Positions 44,249-54,226 of a stretch of DNA of 64,000 nucleotides are shown here, piece by piece. The position numbers were made by a program, and so were the translations under genes. The stretch comes from DASUNQ01 sp044866775 (GTDB taxonomy: Bacteria; Acidobacteriota; Thermoanaerobaculia; Multivoradales; UBA5704): the NCBI GenBank assembly GCA_044866775.1, contig JBIOUG010000082.1, positions 13,142 through 77,141 on the forward strand, read 5' to 3'. Positions within the stretch are counted from its first letter, which is position 1. Each line of letters starts with the position of its first letter. Below the pieces are notes generated by a model. That model was not told the DNA's origin. It did not search any database and saw only the letters and a list, made by a program, of their open reading frames with translations.

Positions 44249-45048
44249 ATGGCAAAGGACCCAGAGCTGGAACTCCTCGAGCTTGTTCCCGTTGACGGTA
44301 GCGGCATCGGAACACGCGACTACTACGGGAACTTGACTGGGACGAAGACGAATTTTGGGCCGTCCGCAACCGACTGGTTGATCGCGGTGTTCTTGAGCTC
44401 GGGAGAGGGCGCGGCGGCAGCGTTCGTCGCGTTCTATCCGTTTCGACGGTCGTTGTTCCCACCCCCGGTACAGAACCACCACCACGGACTGATCTGGTTG
44501 AGGTGTTGGGCCGCTCCTCGGAGGCGGAGCTGTACTCGCCCATTGCGCAAGTGTTGGATGACAAATGGGCGAAGGACAAGCGGGTCGAGAGCGCAATCGT
44601 CCAGTTGACCGCCCAACAAGGCCGCCGGAATACCGGTGGGCGCTGGACACGCCCGGATCTTACGGTCGCTACCCTTTCAACCTACCCATATGTTCCTGGT
44701 CGCCACTTTGATGTCGTGACGTTCGAGATCAAGGCCTCTGACGCAATTGATGTCACCTGCGTCTACGAAGCTCTCGCTCATCTCCGCTCGGCGACCCGAT
44801 CGTACGTTTTGATTCATGTTCCGGAAGGGCAGGCTGACGACTTGGAAGAAGCTGTTCTCGAGATCTGCGCAGAGGCGAAGAAGCATGGCATTGGAGTAAT
44901 CACGTTCGAGACGCCTTCCAAATACGAAACCTGGGACGAGCGTGTCGAGCCGGTTCGGCGTGAGCCTGAACCGAGAAAGCTGAACGACTTCCTGGCCAAG
45001 CAGTTCACTCAGGAACAGCTCGAGAGAATCGTCCGATGGTTTCGTTGA
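44249..45048 (+). pseudogene. winged-helix plus restriction-endonuclease-like protein, one frameshift
   Basis: The start AKDPELELLELVPVDGSGIG (good AGGAG site) is in one frame. From about 44313 the sense continues in the next frame: RLLRELDWDEDEFWAVRNRL, VDRGVLELGRGRGGSVRRV (winged helix), then ELYSPIAQVLDDKWAKDKRV, GGRWTRPDLTV and FDVVTFEIKASD. The D ... E-x-K pattern suggests a PD-(D/E)xK-like nuclease fold. YEALAHLRSATRSYVLIHVP follows to the stop. The single shift may be a mutation or a base-calling error. Without it the protein would be about 265 aa. Confidence 0.65.
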
Positions 45049-45099
45049 CTCGTTGCTGCCTAACTCGGCATATGGCGGGCGGCTGACGTCCCTGGTGCT

Positions 45100-45330
45100 C
45101 CATCCTGCCGGCAGCAGCGCTTCGACCTCACGCCAGAAGGCCTCGAGATCGAGCGTGACCTCCGGCAGGCGGTGGAGCGATGGACGCCGTCGAGGGGCAG
45201 GGCGACGTGGAATTGGCTGTCGCGGCTGACCGGAACTCGATCTGCCGGACTCCGGGCTCGACGATCCAGTACTCCCGCACTCCCGCTTCGGCGTACGTCT
45301 TGAGGTTCTCGCCACGGCCATGGCGTACCC
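45100..45330 (-). pseudogene. Uma2-family endonuclease-like remnant
   Basis: On the minus strand GENLKTYAEAGVREYWIVEP and GVRQIEFR match the C-terminal strand pair of Uma2 proteins. After a frameshift the usual ending LPEVTLDLEAFWREVEALLP follows. The 5' two-thirds of the gene are absent. It fills the otherwise gene-free stretch 45049-45363. Confidence 0.65.
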
Positions 45331-45363
45331 TCGCCGGCGAGCCCGCTCCCAGCGCACGGCGGC

Positions 45364-45582
45364 TTATGACGTAGTGGTCACCTGACCCCGGGCCACCTCG
45401 ATGAGCACCCGCAAGGCTCGGTTCACTGCGTCCGAATCGTGGAACACGGCTGCGACGTCGGGTTCGAGAAGCACCACGTTGGTCCCCTGGCGGTAGCGCT
45501 CGTAGTACTTCCCCCGTCTCCCACCCCGGATTTCGTACTCGGGCTGCATCTCGTCTGCTTGAGTCTTATTCTCCTGACTCAT
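45364..45582 (-). CDS. small orphan antitoxin-like protein
   Basis: A 72-aa protein: EYEIRGGRRGKYYERYRQGT and NVVLLEPDVAAVFHDSDAVN, then RALRVLIEVARGQ. This is a common small family, often beside toxin genes, with an N-terminal GKYYERY segment that may bind the toxin and a C-terminal RHH-like part. The Uma2 remnant is its only neighbour on that strand. The ATG has GGAGG 4 nt upstream. It is divergent from ftsY. Confidence 0.65.
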   Translation of the reverse strand: MSQENKTQADEMQPEYEIRGGRRGKYYERYRQGTNVVLLEPDVAAVFHDSDAVNRALRVLIEVARGQVTTTS

Positions 45583-45661
45583 AGGTCCTCCGCTCGCAGG
45601 GAGTCGCGCTGCACGTTAGCACACCGCAAATTCACCCCACCGCGGCTATGATCTCTCCGTG

Positions 45662-46657
45662 ATGGCCGACAACCGCACCTCGCCGCCCGATCACCTGGAG
45701 CTCGCCCCCGAGGTGCGCCTGCCGGCGGCGGCGGAGGCGCCGCGGCGGGGGTTCCTCGAGAAGCTCAACCGCGCGCTCTTCATGACGCATACCGAGATCC
45801 TGGAGCGGATCTCGGCCGCCGCGCAGGGCAATCGGGTCCTCGACGAGGCGATGCTCGAGCAGGTGGAGGAGGCGCTGATCGCCGCGGATCTGGGCGTCGA
45901 GACGGCGCTCGAGCTGGTGGAGCGGCTGCGCCGGAGCGTGCGCCGGGACGAGCCGGCGGACATGGCGACGATCCGCACCCGGCTGGTCGAGGAGATGGCG
46001 CGGCTCCTCGCCGCGGCGCCGCAGCCGCCGGCGGCGAGCGGCCGGCAGCCGACGGTCACCCTCGTCGTCGGCATCAACGGCGTCGGCAAGACGACCTCGA
46101 TCGCCAAGCTCGCCCGCCGGGCGCAGCGGCGAGGGGAGCGCGTCCTGATCGCCGCCGCCGACACCTTCCGCGCCGCCGCCATCGACCAGCTCGTGGTCTG
46201 GGGCGAGCGGCTGGGCGTCGAGGTGGTGCGGCAGCGGCCCGGCTCGGACCCGGCGGCGGTGGTCTACGACGCCATTCACGCCGCCCGCGCCCGCGGCGCC
46301 GCGCAGGTGCTGGTCGACACCGCCGGGCGCCTCCACACCAAGGACCACTTGATGGCGGAGCTGTCGAAGGTGCGGCGGGTGATCGACCGGGAGGCGGCCG
46401 ATTGGGAGCGGCGGACGCTCCTGGTGCTCGACGCCACGACCGGCCAGAACGCCCTCGCCCAGGCGCGCACGTTCGCCCAGGTGGCGAGCGTCGACGGCGT
46501 GCTGCTCGCCAAGCTCGACGGCACCGCCAAGGGGGGGATGGCGGTGGCGGTGGCGCGCGAGCTGAAGCTCCCCGTGCTCTACCTCGGCGTCGGCGAGTCC
46601 GCCGACGACCTGGTGGACTTCGCGCCGCGGGAGTTCGCCACCGCACTTCTTGGATGA
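45662..46657 (+). CDS. ftsY: signal recognition particle receptor FtsY
   Basis: A 331-aa SRP-type GTPase. An NG core with a short acidic N-region: GINGVGKTTSIAKLA (P-loop), DTFRAAAIDQL, LVDTAGRLHTKDHLMAEL, DATTGQNALAQA, LAKLDGTAKGG and final GVGESADDLVDFAPREF. It docks ribosome-SRP complexes to the membrane. A TATGAT box (45647-45652) lies 7 nt before GTG 45659 and 10 nt before ATG 45662, with no Shine-Dalgarno sequence, so a leaderless start at either codon is likely. It overlaps ribD by 4 nt. Confidence 0.95.
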   Translation: MADNRTSPPDHLELAPEVRLPAAAEAPRRGFLEKLNRALFMTHTEILERISAAAQGNRVLDEAMLEQVEEALIAADLGVETALELVERLRRSVRRDEPADMATIRTRLVEEMARLLAAAPQPPAASGRQPTVTLVVGINGVGKTTSIAKLARRAQRRGERVLIAAADTFRAAAIDQLVVWGERLGVEVVRQRPGSDPAAVVYDAIHAARARGAAQVLVDTAGRLHTKDHLMAELSKVRRVIDREAADWERRTLLVLDATTGQNALAQARTFAQVASVDGVLLAKLDGTAKGGMAVAVARELKLPVLYLGVGESADDLVDFAPREFATALLG

Positions 46658-47805
46658 CGGCGCCAACGGCCGGGCCGGACGACTCGCACCTCCGCCGCAC
46701 CCTGCGGCTCGCCGCGCGCGGGCGCTATACCACCGCTCCCAACCCGCGCGTCGGCGCTGTCGTGGTCCGCGACGGCCGGGTGGTGGGGGAGGGGTGGCAC
46801 CGGCGCGCCGGCGGCCCGCACGCCGAGGCCGAGGCGCTCGCCGCAGCCGGCGAGGCCGCGCGCGGCGCCACGCTCTACCTGAACCTCGAGCCCTGTTGCC
46901 ATCACGGGCGCACCCCGCCGTGCGCCGACGCCGTCATCGCCGCCGGCGTGGCGCGCGTCGTCGCCAGCCATCGCGATCCCGACGCGCGGGTCGCCGGTCA
47001 GGGATTCGCGCGGCTCGCCGCGGCGGGCGTCGCGGTCGAGGTCGGCGCGCTCGCCGCCGAGGCCGCCGCGCTCAACCTCCCCTTCCTGACCGCGCGCATC
47101 CTCGGGCGGCCGGCGGTGACGCTCAAGTGGGCGATGAGCCTCGACGGCAAGATCGCCACCGCCGGCGGCGAGAGCCAATGGATCTCCGGCCCCGCGGCCC
47201 GCCGCCAGGCGCTGGCGCTGCGCGAGGAGCACGACGCGATCCTCATCGGCAGCGGCACGGCGCTCGCCGACGATCCCCGCCTCGACCGCCGGCTGGGGCT
47301 CGCCGCGGGCCCGAACCTGCGGGTGGTGCTCGATCGGCGGCTGCGGCTGTCGGAGTCGGCGCAGCTCTTCGGCGTCGCCGGGCCGATCGCGGTGTACACC
47401 GAGTCGGACGATGCCGAGCGGGCCGCGCGCCTCGCGGCGCGCGGAGCGCGCGTGGTGCGGCTGCCGGTTGTCGAGCCGGCGGCCGTTCTCGCTGATCTTT
47501 TCCAGGTAGGGGTTCAGAGCGTGTTGGTGGAAGGGGGAGGCGAGATCCACGCGGCGTTCGTGGAGAGCGGGCTCTGGGACCGGGTAGAGGTCGACTCCGC
47601 GCCACTGCTCATCGGCGGCCGCGGCGCGCCCGGCCCGATCGCGGGCACCGGCGCCACCTCCCTCGCCGCCGCCCCTCACCTGGAAGGTCTCACCACCCGC
47701 CGGCGCGGCGCGGACGTCCTGCTCTCCGGCCACCGTCAGGGAGCCATCGCCGATCTCCTGGCGCGGCTGTCGGTCCGGCCCGGCGGCGCCTCACGCCGGA
47801 GGTGA
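46654..47805 (+). CDS. ribD: bifunctional riboflavin biosynthesis deaminase/reductase
   Basis: A 383-aa two-domain enzyme. Deaminase: NPRVGAVVVRDGRVVGEGWH, GPHAEAEAL and the zinc motif LEPCCHHGRTPPCADAVIAA. Reductase: VTLKWAMSLDGKIATAGGES, ISGPAARR, ILIGSGTALADDP and VLVEGGGEIHAAFVESGLWD. It is translationally coupled to ftsY. The other riboflavin gene here, ribE, lies 3 kb downstream, separated by two unrelated genes. No FMN riboswitch was recognised. Confidence 0.94.
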   Translation: MTAPTAGPDDSHLRRTLRLAARGRYTTAPNPRVGAVVVRDGRVVGEGWHRRAGGPHAEAEALAAAGEAARGATLYLNLEPCCHHGRTPPCADAVIAAGVARVVASHRDPDARVAGQGFARLAAAGVAVEVGALAAEAAALNLPFLTARILGRPAVTLKWAMSLDGKIATAGGESQWISGPAARRQALALREEHDAILIGSGTALADDPRLDRRLGLAAGPNLRVVLDRRLRLSESAQLFGVAGPIAVYTESDDAERAARLAARGARVVRLPVVEPAAVLADLFQVGVQSVLVEGGGEIHAAFVESGLWDRVEVDSAPLLIGGRGAPGPIAGTGATSLAAAPHLEGLTTRRRGADVLLSGHRQGAIADLLARLSVRPGGASRRR

Positions 47806-48906
47806 CTTCGCCTCTAGCGCCCGGAGCTTGAGCTCGAGGAGGTTCTTCTCGAGCGCCAGCCCCATCTGCAGCGCCAGCAGCTCGAGGCCGTCGAGCTCGC
47901 CGATCGGGCGGTGGTGCGGCAGGTCGTCGCCGTAGAGCACGAGCGCCGTGTGGCTGCCGACGACGAGCGGCAGCGCCACGGCGTCCTCCGGCTCGCCGCC
48001 GCCGAGCCCGGCGAGGAGCGCTTGATTGCCGGCGCTCGCCTCCAGCCGGCCGTGGAAGCTCTCGCGGCGCTCGGCGACCTGGGTCAACACCGAGGAGTCG
48101 TCCCAGGGCAGCAGCAGCGTGCGGATCGCCTGCTCGGAGTCCTGCCCCGGCGGCGTGAGTCCGACCTGGCCCAGGGCGCGGAAGCCGTCGGAGCGCGCGG
48201 CGAAGAGCACGGCGCGGCCGACGACTGCCCGGGCGAAGCCCAGGAGCTGCTGGCTGACCTCGTTGGTCACCGCCGGCGCGCGCAGTCCGGCGAGGACCGC
48301 CTTGAGCGCGGCGAGCTGCTGTGCCGCCGGGCTCGGCCCCGGGTTGTTCGGGCGCCGGCCGAGGCGGCGCGACTCGTCGAGGAGCCGCGCCCCCTCGAGG
48401 AGCAGCCCCTCGGCCGGCACCCCTTCCTGGAGCAGGAAGTCGCCGACGTCGACCTCGGGCTCCCCGGCCGTGTAGGCCGGCACCTCCTGGGCGTCGAACT
48501 TGAAGAACCCGCCCTGCCAGCGCAGCAGCTCCGACAGCAAGCCCTCGATCTGCTGGCGCAGCACCTCGGCGAGGCTTTCGGCGCTGACGAAGCGGTTGGA
48601 GAGGAGGATCTCGCCCAGGCGCCGCGTCTCCTTGAAGCGGTGCTGGATCTCGAGCGCCTCCTCGAGCAGCTCCTCGCTGAGCAGGTGGCGGCCGACCAGG
48701 AGGTGGCCGAGCGATTCGCGCGCCGAGTTGCTGGCGGCGTAGATGATGCGGCCGTGGCGCAGCAGCACGACGCCGTGCGCCTGGCGGCTGGAGAGCGTCA
48801 GCCGGCCGCTCTTGCGGCCCGAGGCGAGGGCCTGCAGCAGGTCCGGGAACGGCAGGTCGTCGAGAGTGCCGACGAAGCTCAGGCGGGGATCCTCGCGGCG
48901 CATCAT
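47791..48906 (-). CDS. DUF4388-containing protein with C-terminal GAF-like region
   Basis: A 371-aa protein. Residues about 8-110 are DUF4388/PatA-N-like: SFVGTLDDLPFPDLLQALAS, GRKSGRLTLSSRQAHGVVLL, GRIIYAASNSARESLGHLLV. A second helical block (LGEILLSNRFVSAESLAEVL) follows. A GAF-like C-terminal region (VVGRAVLFAARSDGFRALGQ, VALPLVVGSHTALVLYGDDL) completes it. Such proteins are common in gliding and delta-like bacteria and are thought to act in regulation. Its 3' end overlaps that of ribD by 15 bp. Confidence 0.8.
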   Translation of the reverse strand: MMRREDPRLSFVGTLDDLPFPDLLQALASGRKSGRLTLSSRQAHGVVLLRHGRIIYAASNSARESLGHLLVGRHLLSEELLEEALEIQHRFKETRRLGEILLSNRFVSAESLAEVLRQQIEGLLSELLRWQGGFFKFDAQEVPAYTAGEPEVDVGDFLLQEGVPAEGLLLEGARLLDESRRLGRRPNNPGPSPAAQQLAALKAVLAGLRAPAVTNEVSQQLLGFARAVVGRAVLFAARSDGFRALGQVGLTPPGQDSEQAIRTLLLPWDDSSVLTQVAERRESFHGRLEASAGNQALLAGLGGGEPEDAVALPLVVGSHTALVLYGDDLPHHRPIGELDGLELLALQMGLALEKNLLELKLRALEAKSPPA

Positions 48907-48982
48907 AGCGCGGAGCGCGTGTGATCCGGGAGCGTCAGCGTTTGCCGGAGCGCGGTATCCTGTTGGCGAGGAGCTGCACTGG

Positions 48983-50887
48983 ATGAGCCTCGCCGCGCGC
49001 CGCCTTCGATCCTCCTGCTTCGTCCTGGTCGCGCTCACCCTCGCGCTCCCGCAGGGAGCGCGAGCCGCCCGCTGGCAGCCGATCGGTCCGCCCACCGGCG
49101 GGACGGTGCTCGCGCTGGCCTACGACCCGACCGACTCCGACGTCGTCTACGCCGGGCTCGACGGCGGCGGCGTAGCCAAGAGCGCCGACGGCGGGAGGAC
49201 CTGGGAGCCGTCCGGCGCCGGCCTCGACGGCTCCTCGGTGGTCACCGCCCTGGCGGTCGATCCGCACGCGCCGCGCCGCGTCTACGCCTGCACGCCGGGC
49301 GGGCTCTTCCGCAGCGCCGACGGCGGCGCCACGTGGCGGCGCACCCTCGGCCGCTGGGCCCGCAGCGTCGCCGTCGACCCGGTGTCCGCGGGCGAGGTCT
49401 TGGTAGGCACCGAGAACGGCCTCTTCCGCAGCTTCGACGGCGGCAGGCACTGGACCGAGGTCGCCCGCGAGGTGGCGCCCCTCGGCGAACCGCGGCGCTT
49501 CTCGATCCGCGCGGTGGCGTTCGAGCCGTCGGATCCGCGCACGCTCTACGCCGCCTTCGTCGGCGGCCTGAGCCAGCTCTACCGCTCGACCGACGGCGGG
49601 CGAACCTGGGCCGGCATCTTCCGCGGCGGCTTTCACGCCCTGGCGGCCGATCCCGCGCGGCCGCGGACGCTCTACGCCGCCGGCTGCTTCCGGCGCGGGC
49701 GCGTCAACCAGTGTGGCACGTTCGTCAGCCGCGACGGCGGCGCGAGCTGGTCGCGGGTGCTGCTGCGGACTTTCATCGGTTTCGCCGCCGACCCGAGCGG
49801 CACGGGCGCGGTGTACGCCGTCGACTCCGGCGGCATCCTGGTGAGCACCGATGGCGGCTCCCACTGGACGGCGATCGACGCCGGGCTGCCGGAGCAGCGG
49901 GTGCTCGCCGTCGCCGTGGATCCGCAGCACCCGGAGACACTGCTCGCCGGGCTGGGGAACGCCGGCGTCTATCGCTCGGCCGACGGCGGCGGCCACTGGA
50001 TGGCGAGCGGCACGGGGCTGGTGAACAGCGCGGCCCTCGCGGTGGCGGTGGCGCCCGGCGGATCGCCGCTCTACGCCGGCACCTCGAGCGGCGTCTATCG
50101 CACGGCGGACGGCGGCGCCACTTGGCGGAGCGTGCTGCCGATCCACGGCGTGCGCGACGTCGCGCTCCATCCAGACGCGCCGGAGACGGTCTGGGCGGTG
50201 GCCGGAGGGCTCTGGCGCTCGACCGACGGCGGCACGTCATGGAGCTTGCTCGGCCTGGCGGAGCACCTGCTGCAGCGAGTGTGGATCGCGCCCTCCGATC
50301 CGGACGTCGTCTTCCTGGCCGGCGAGGGGCGCGAGGCCGCGGTGCTGCGCTCGGACGACCGCGGCGCGACCTGGGAGGTCCTCCCCGGCATCCACGGGGT
50401 GCGCGGCCTGGCGATCGACCCGCGCGACCCGGACCGCCTCTTCGCCACGCAGGAGGAGGACCTGCGGCGCAGCGACGACGGCGGCAGGACCTGGCGGCTG
50501 GCGCTGCTGGGCGACGTCAACTCGATTCGCGCGCGGCAGATGCGCGACGTCGCGATCGCGCCGTCCGATTCCGACGTGTCGTTTGCGGCCGATCTGCGCT
50601 CGGTGGTCGGCAGCGTCGACGGCGGTCGCACCTGGCGCCGCCTCGTCGACCACGTGGATGCGCTGGACACCGTCGTCATCGATCCTCTGGACGCGGAGAC
50701 GGTCTACGCCGGCGGCGCCGGCGGCGTTCTGCGCACGCGCGACGGCGGCGCCACCTGGCAGCGCTTCCACGACGGGCTCTACGGCTTCCCGGTGCTCGAC
50801 TTCGCGTTCGACCAGGCGAACCCGGAGCACCTGTACGCCGGGACCGCCGGGGCGGGGGTGTTCTTCATCGACTTGGCGGAGCCGTAG
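48983..50887 (+). CDS. secreted beta-propeller protein with about 13 Asp-box (BNR) repeats
   Basis: A 634-aa exported protein with a signal peptide (about residues 1-28). At least 13 S-x-D-G-G-x-T-W boxes are spread from residue 60 to the end (KSADGGRTWE, RSADGGATWR, RSFDGGRHWT, VSTDGGSHWT, RSDDGGRTWR, RTRDGGATWQ), as in Vps10/sialidase-type propellers. Hydrolase residues are not apparent, so it may be a binding or structural protein. The ATG has GAGGAG 11 nt upstream. ribE follows 31 nt later. Confidence 0.88.
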   Translation: MSLAARRLRSSCFVLVALTLALPQGARAARWQPIGPPTGGTVLALAYDPTDSDVVYAGLDGGGVAKSADGGRTWEPSGAGLDGSSVVTALAVDPHAPRRVYACTPGGLFRSADGGATWRRTLGRWARSVAVDPVSAGEVLVGTENGLFRSFDGGRHWTEVAREVAPLGEPRRFSIRAVAFEPSDPRTLYAAFVGGLSQLYRSTDGGRTWAGIFRGGFHALAADPARPRTLYAAGCFRRGRVNQCGTFVSRDGGASWSRVLLRTFIGFAADPSGTGAVYAVDSGGILVSTDGGSHWTAIDAGLPEQRVLAVAVDPQHPETLLAGLGNAGVYRSADGGGHWMASGTGLVNSAALAVAVAPGGSPLYAGTSSGVYRTADGGATWRSVLPIHGVRDVALHPDAPETVWAVAGGLWRSTDGGTSWSLLGLAEHLLQRVWIAPSDPDVVFLAGEGREAAVLRSDDRGATWEVLPGIHGVRGLAIDPRDPDRLFATQEEDLRRSDDGGRTWRLALLGDVNSIRARQMRDVAIAPSDSDVSFAADLRSVVGSVDGGRTWRRLVDHVDALDTVVIDPLDAETVYAGGAGGVLRTRDGGATWQRFHDGLYGFPVLDFAFDQANPEHLYAGTAGAGVFFIDLAEP

Positions 50888-50918
50888 CGAAGCCGGTTTT
50901 CCTGTACCCTCTCGCCCC

Positions 50919-51533
50919 GTGTTCACCGGCCTGGTCGTCGAGCGCGGTCGCCTGCTGGAGGAGCCGGCTCCTTCGGCGCAGGGCGGCGTGCGCCTGGCGA
51001 TCGGCCACGGCGAGGCGCTCTCGGCGCGGCTCGGGCTGGGCGCGAGCCTCGCCGTCTCCGGCGTCTGCCTGACGGTCGTCGGCGGCGCGGCCGGGCGCTC
51101 GGAGGTGGAGCTCTCGCCGGAGACCCTCGCGCGCACCACGCTCGGCGGCCTCCACCGCGGCGACGAGGTCAACCTCGAGCCGGCGCTGCGGGTGGGCGAT
51201 CCGCTCGGCGGCCATTGGGTGCAGGGGCACGTCGACGGCACGGTCGCGGTCTGCGGCTGCCGCGAGCTGGGCGACCATCGAATGCTCGCCTTCGAGCTGC
51301 CGGTGGGGTTGGAGACCTATCTCGTCGAGAAGGGCTCGGTGACGCTGGATGGCGTCAGCCTGACGATCGCCGCGCGCGCCGACGACCGCTTCGAGGTGGC
51401 GTTGATCCCCCACACGCTGGCCGTCACGACCTTGGGCGGACTCTCGCCCGGCGACCGGGTGAACCTCGAGGTGGACGTGCTCGCCAAGTACGTCCACCAG
51501 GCCCTGGCGGCGCGCGGCCTCGCGTCCGGCTAG
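50919..51533 (+). CDS. ribE: riboflavin synthase alpha chain
   Basis: A 204-aa enzyme with two lumazine-binding repeats. Repeat 1: MFTGLVVERGRLLE, LAVSGVCLTVVGG, VNLEPALRVGDPLGGHWVQG. Repeat 2: GSVTLDGVSLTIA, ALIPHTLAVTTLGGLSPGDR, VNLEVDVLAKYV. It converts two molecules of dimethylribityllumazine into riboflavin. GTG 50919 lies 9 nt after a TACCCT box without a Shine-Dalgarno sequence. The following gene begins 13 nt downstream. Confidence 0.95.
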   Translation: MFTGLVVERGRLLEEPAPSAQGGVRLAIGHGEALSARLGLGASLAVSGVCLTVVGGAAGRSEVELSPETLARTTLGGLHRGDEVNLEPALRVGDPLGGHWVQGHVDGTVAVCGCRELGDHRMLAFELPVGLETYLVEKGSVTLDGVSLTIAARADDRFEVALIPHTLAVTTLGGLSPGDRVNLEVDVLAKYVHQALAARGLASG

Positions 51534-51546
51534 CGGCGCTCCGCCA

Positions 51547-52593
51547 ATGGACTCCTGCCGGTTGTTCCGCCTGCACCTCGACGAGCGCCTCCCCGACCCC
51601 GGTCACTTCTGGGTGCGTTGGGCGCCGCGGCGTTGGCCGGAGCCGGCGCGCGCATGGCTGGATCTCGCGCGGGGGGAGCTGAGAAGGGCGGATGAACGTG
51701 GCGAGGAGGAACGACCACGAGGCTCGGTGGGGAAAGACGAGGGGGCGGTGCCGGTGGGCGGCGAGGGGACCCCGGCCGTGTTCGAGCTCGCGGCCGGAGC
51801 CGTGGACGACGTCCTCTACCTGCCTGCGGTCTCGCCGTCCTTCGCCTCGGCGCGCGAGGCGCTGGTGGGCGAGGCCCTCGCAGCGGGAGCGCCCGTGGTC
51901 CTCCAGGTGCTCGCCGGCGACGAGCTGCCGCTGCGCGGAAGCAAGACCGGTGTCCGGACCGCAGAGCTCCTCGTCGTCATTGACCTCCTCGATCCACTCC
52001 TTCGCGGCGACCTCCCGGCTCTGGAGCGCGCACCCGCCGGCGCCGCGGCCGCCTGGCCGCTCGTCGCCGGCCTCACCGACGACCGGGCGCTGTGGGCAGA
52101 CGGCTGTGCGCGTCTCGCCGCCGCCGGTGTGCAGCACGCCCAGGCCCTCGCCGTGCTCCTCTCGCCGCAGGACCGGCGCTGGCTTGCCGAGCGCCGCCCG
52201 GCCGCCTCCTTCGACGCTCTCTTCCACCGCCAGCCTCCCGCCGAGCGCGCCTTCGACCAGGTTGCGCAACGCCACGGCCTCGCGCCCTTCCCGCCGCGCC
52301 CGCTGCCACGCGCGCCGCGCGTGCTGCGGAGCAACCGCCGGCTGGCCGGCACGCTGGCGACCGCGGCTGAGCTCTGGCTGCGCCTCGGCCGGCCGGTGGG
52401 CCAAGGCGAGGCGCTCTACCGTGCCGCCCGCTTCGCCGACCGCAGCGAGCACGACCTCGAGGCGCTCGCGCGCGAGGGCAACCTCGGGCTGCTCGAGTGG
52501 CTCGACCCGCTCGGCCAGACGGTCGTCAAAGAAATAGCCGGCGCCGGCAGCTCCGGGTTGCTCGCCGAGCTGCGGTCGGAGTACCTTCGCTGA
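51547..52593 (+). CDS. hypothetical protein
   Basis: A 348-aa protein of no recognised family. The N-terminus is aromatic and Arg-rich (FRLHLDERLPDPGHFWVRWA), and the middle has alternating strands and helices (VDDVLYLPAVSPSFASAREA, VVLQVLAGDELPLRG). The C-terminal third is Arg/Ala/Leu-rich and helical. It has no signal peptide or TM helix. It sits between ribE and the aldolase gene with small gaps on both sides, so one operon is likely. Confidence 0.75.
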   Translation: MDSCRLFRLHLDERLPDPGHFWVRWAPRRWPEPARAWLDLARGELRRADERGEEERPRGSVGKDEGAVPVGGEGTPAVFELAAGAVDDVLYLPAVSPSFASAREALVGEALAAGAPVVLQVLAGDELPLRGSKTGVRTAELLVVIDLLDPLLRGDLPALERAPAGAAAAWPLVAGLTDDRALWADGCARLAAAGVQHAQALAVLLSPQDRRWLAERRPAASFDALFHRQPPAERAFDQVAQRHGLAPFPPRPLPRAPRVLRSNRRLAGTLATAAELWLRLGRPVGQGEALYRAARFADRSEHDLEALAREGNLGLLEWLDPLGQTVVKEIAGAGSSGLLAELRSEYLR

Positions 52594-52604
52594 GGAGACC
52601 CGCC

Positions 52605-53693
<1,089 letters not shown>

Positions 53694-53723
53694 CCAGCCG
53701 CACTCGCCGAATCGCCCAGATGT

Positions 53724-53760
53724 CCCCCTCTCTCATGTGGGAGAGGGCCAGGGGTGAGGG
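53724..53760. repeat. dispersed palindromic repeat
   Basis: cccctctctcatgtggga followed by gagggccaggggtgaggg is a short interrupted palindrome of a kind found scattered in many GC-rich genomes ('ccctctccc...gggagaggg...ggtgaggg'). It lies between the aldolase gene and the convergent ridA and could serve as a bidirectional terminator. Confidence 0.5.
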
Positions 53761-53838
53761 AGATCGGGTCAACGCAGTAAACCTGGACGTCGCGCCAAGC
53801 CTCGCCGACCACGCCCGCTGGCAACGGAGGAGAAGGCC

Positions 53839-54222
53839 CTAGTCTTCAGACATCCGCGCCACCAGATCGATCTCGACCAGCGCCCCCTTGGGCAGCGCCG
53901 CGACCTGCACGGTCGAGCGCGCCGGGCGGTGGTCGCCCATGGCCTCGCCGTAGAGCGCGTTGAGCTTCGGGAAGTCGGCCAGGTCGACGACGTAGACCGT
54001 CGCCCGCACGACGTGCTGGAAGCCGCAGCCGGCGCTCGCCAGCACCTGGCGGAGGTTCTCGAGCACCCGCCGCGCCTGCGACTCGAAGCCGCCGCCGACG
54101 ATCTCGCCGGTCGCCGGGTCGAGCGCGATCTGCCCCGAGGTGAAGAGCCAGCCGTCGGCCGAGACGGCCTGCGAGTAGGGTCCGATCGCCCGCGGGGCGC
54201 CGTCGGTGTGATGGAAGCGCAT
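53839..54222 (-). CDS. RidA-family enamine/imine deaminase
   Basis: A 127-aa trimeric-type protein: APRAIGPYSQAVSADGWLFT, SGQIALDPATGEIVGGGFES, VVRATVYVVDLADFPKLNAL and a final RSTVQVAALPKGALVEIDLV with the catalytic Arg (ARST). It hydrolyses reactive enamines from PLP enzymes, fitting its place beside the aldolase gene. Start ATG 54222, shortly after the hpt gene on the same strand. Confidence 0.92.
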   Translation of the reverse strand: MRFHHTDGAPRAIGPYSQAVSADGWLFTSGQIALDPATGEIVGGGFESQARRVLENLRQVLASAGCGFQHVVRATVYVVDLADFPKLNALYGEAMGDHRPARSTVQVAALPKGALVEIDLVARMSED

Positions 54223-54226
54223 GGCG

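Noticed and set aside
46600..46654. FMN riboswitch before ribD
   Set aside because: ribD overlaps ftsY by 4 nt, leaving no leader, and no RFN-like conserved stems were seen.
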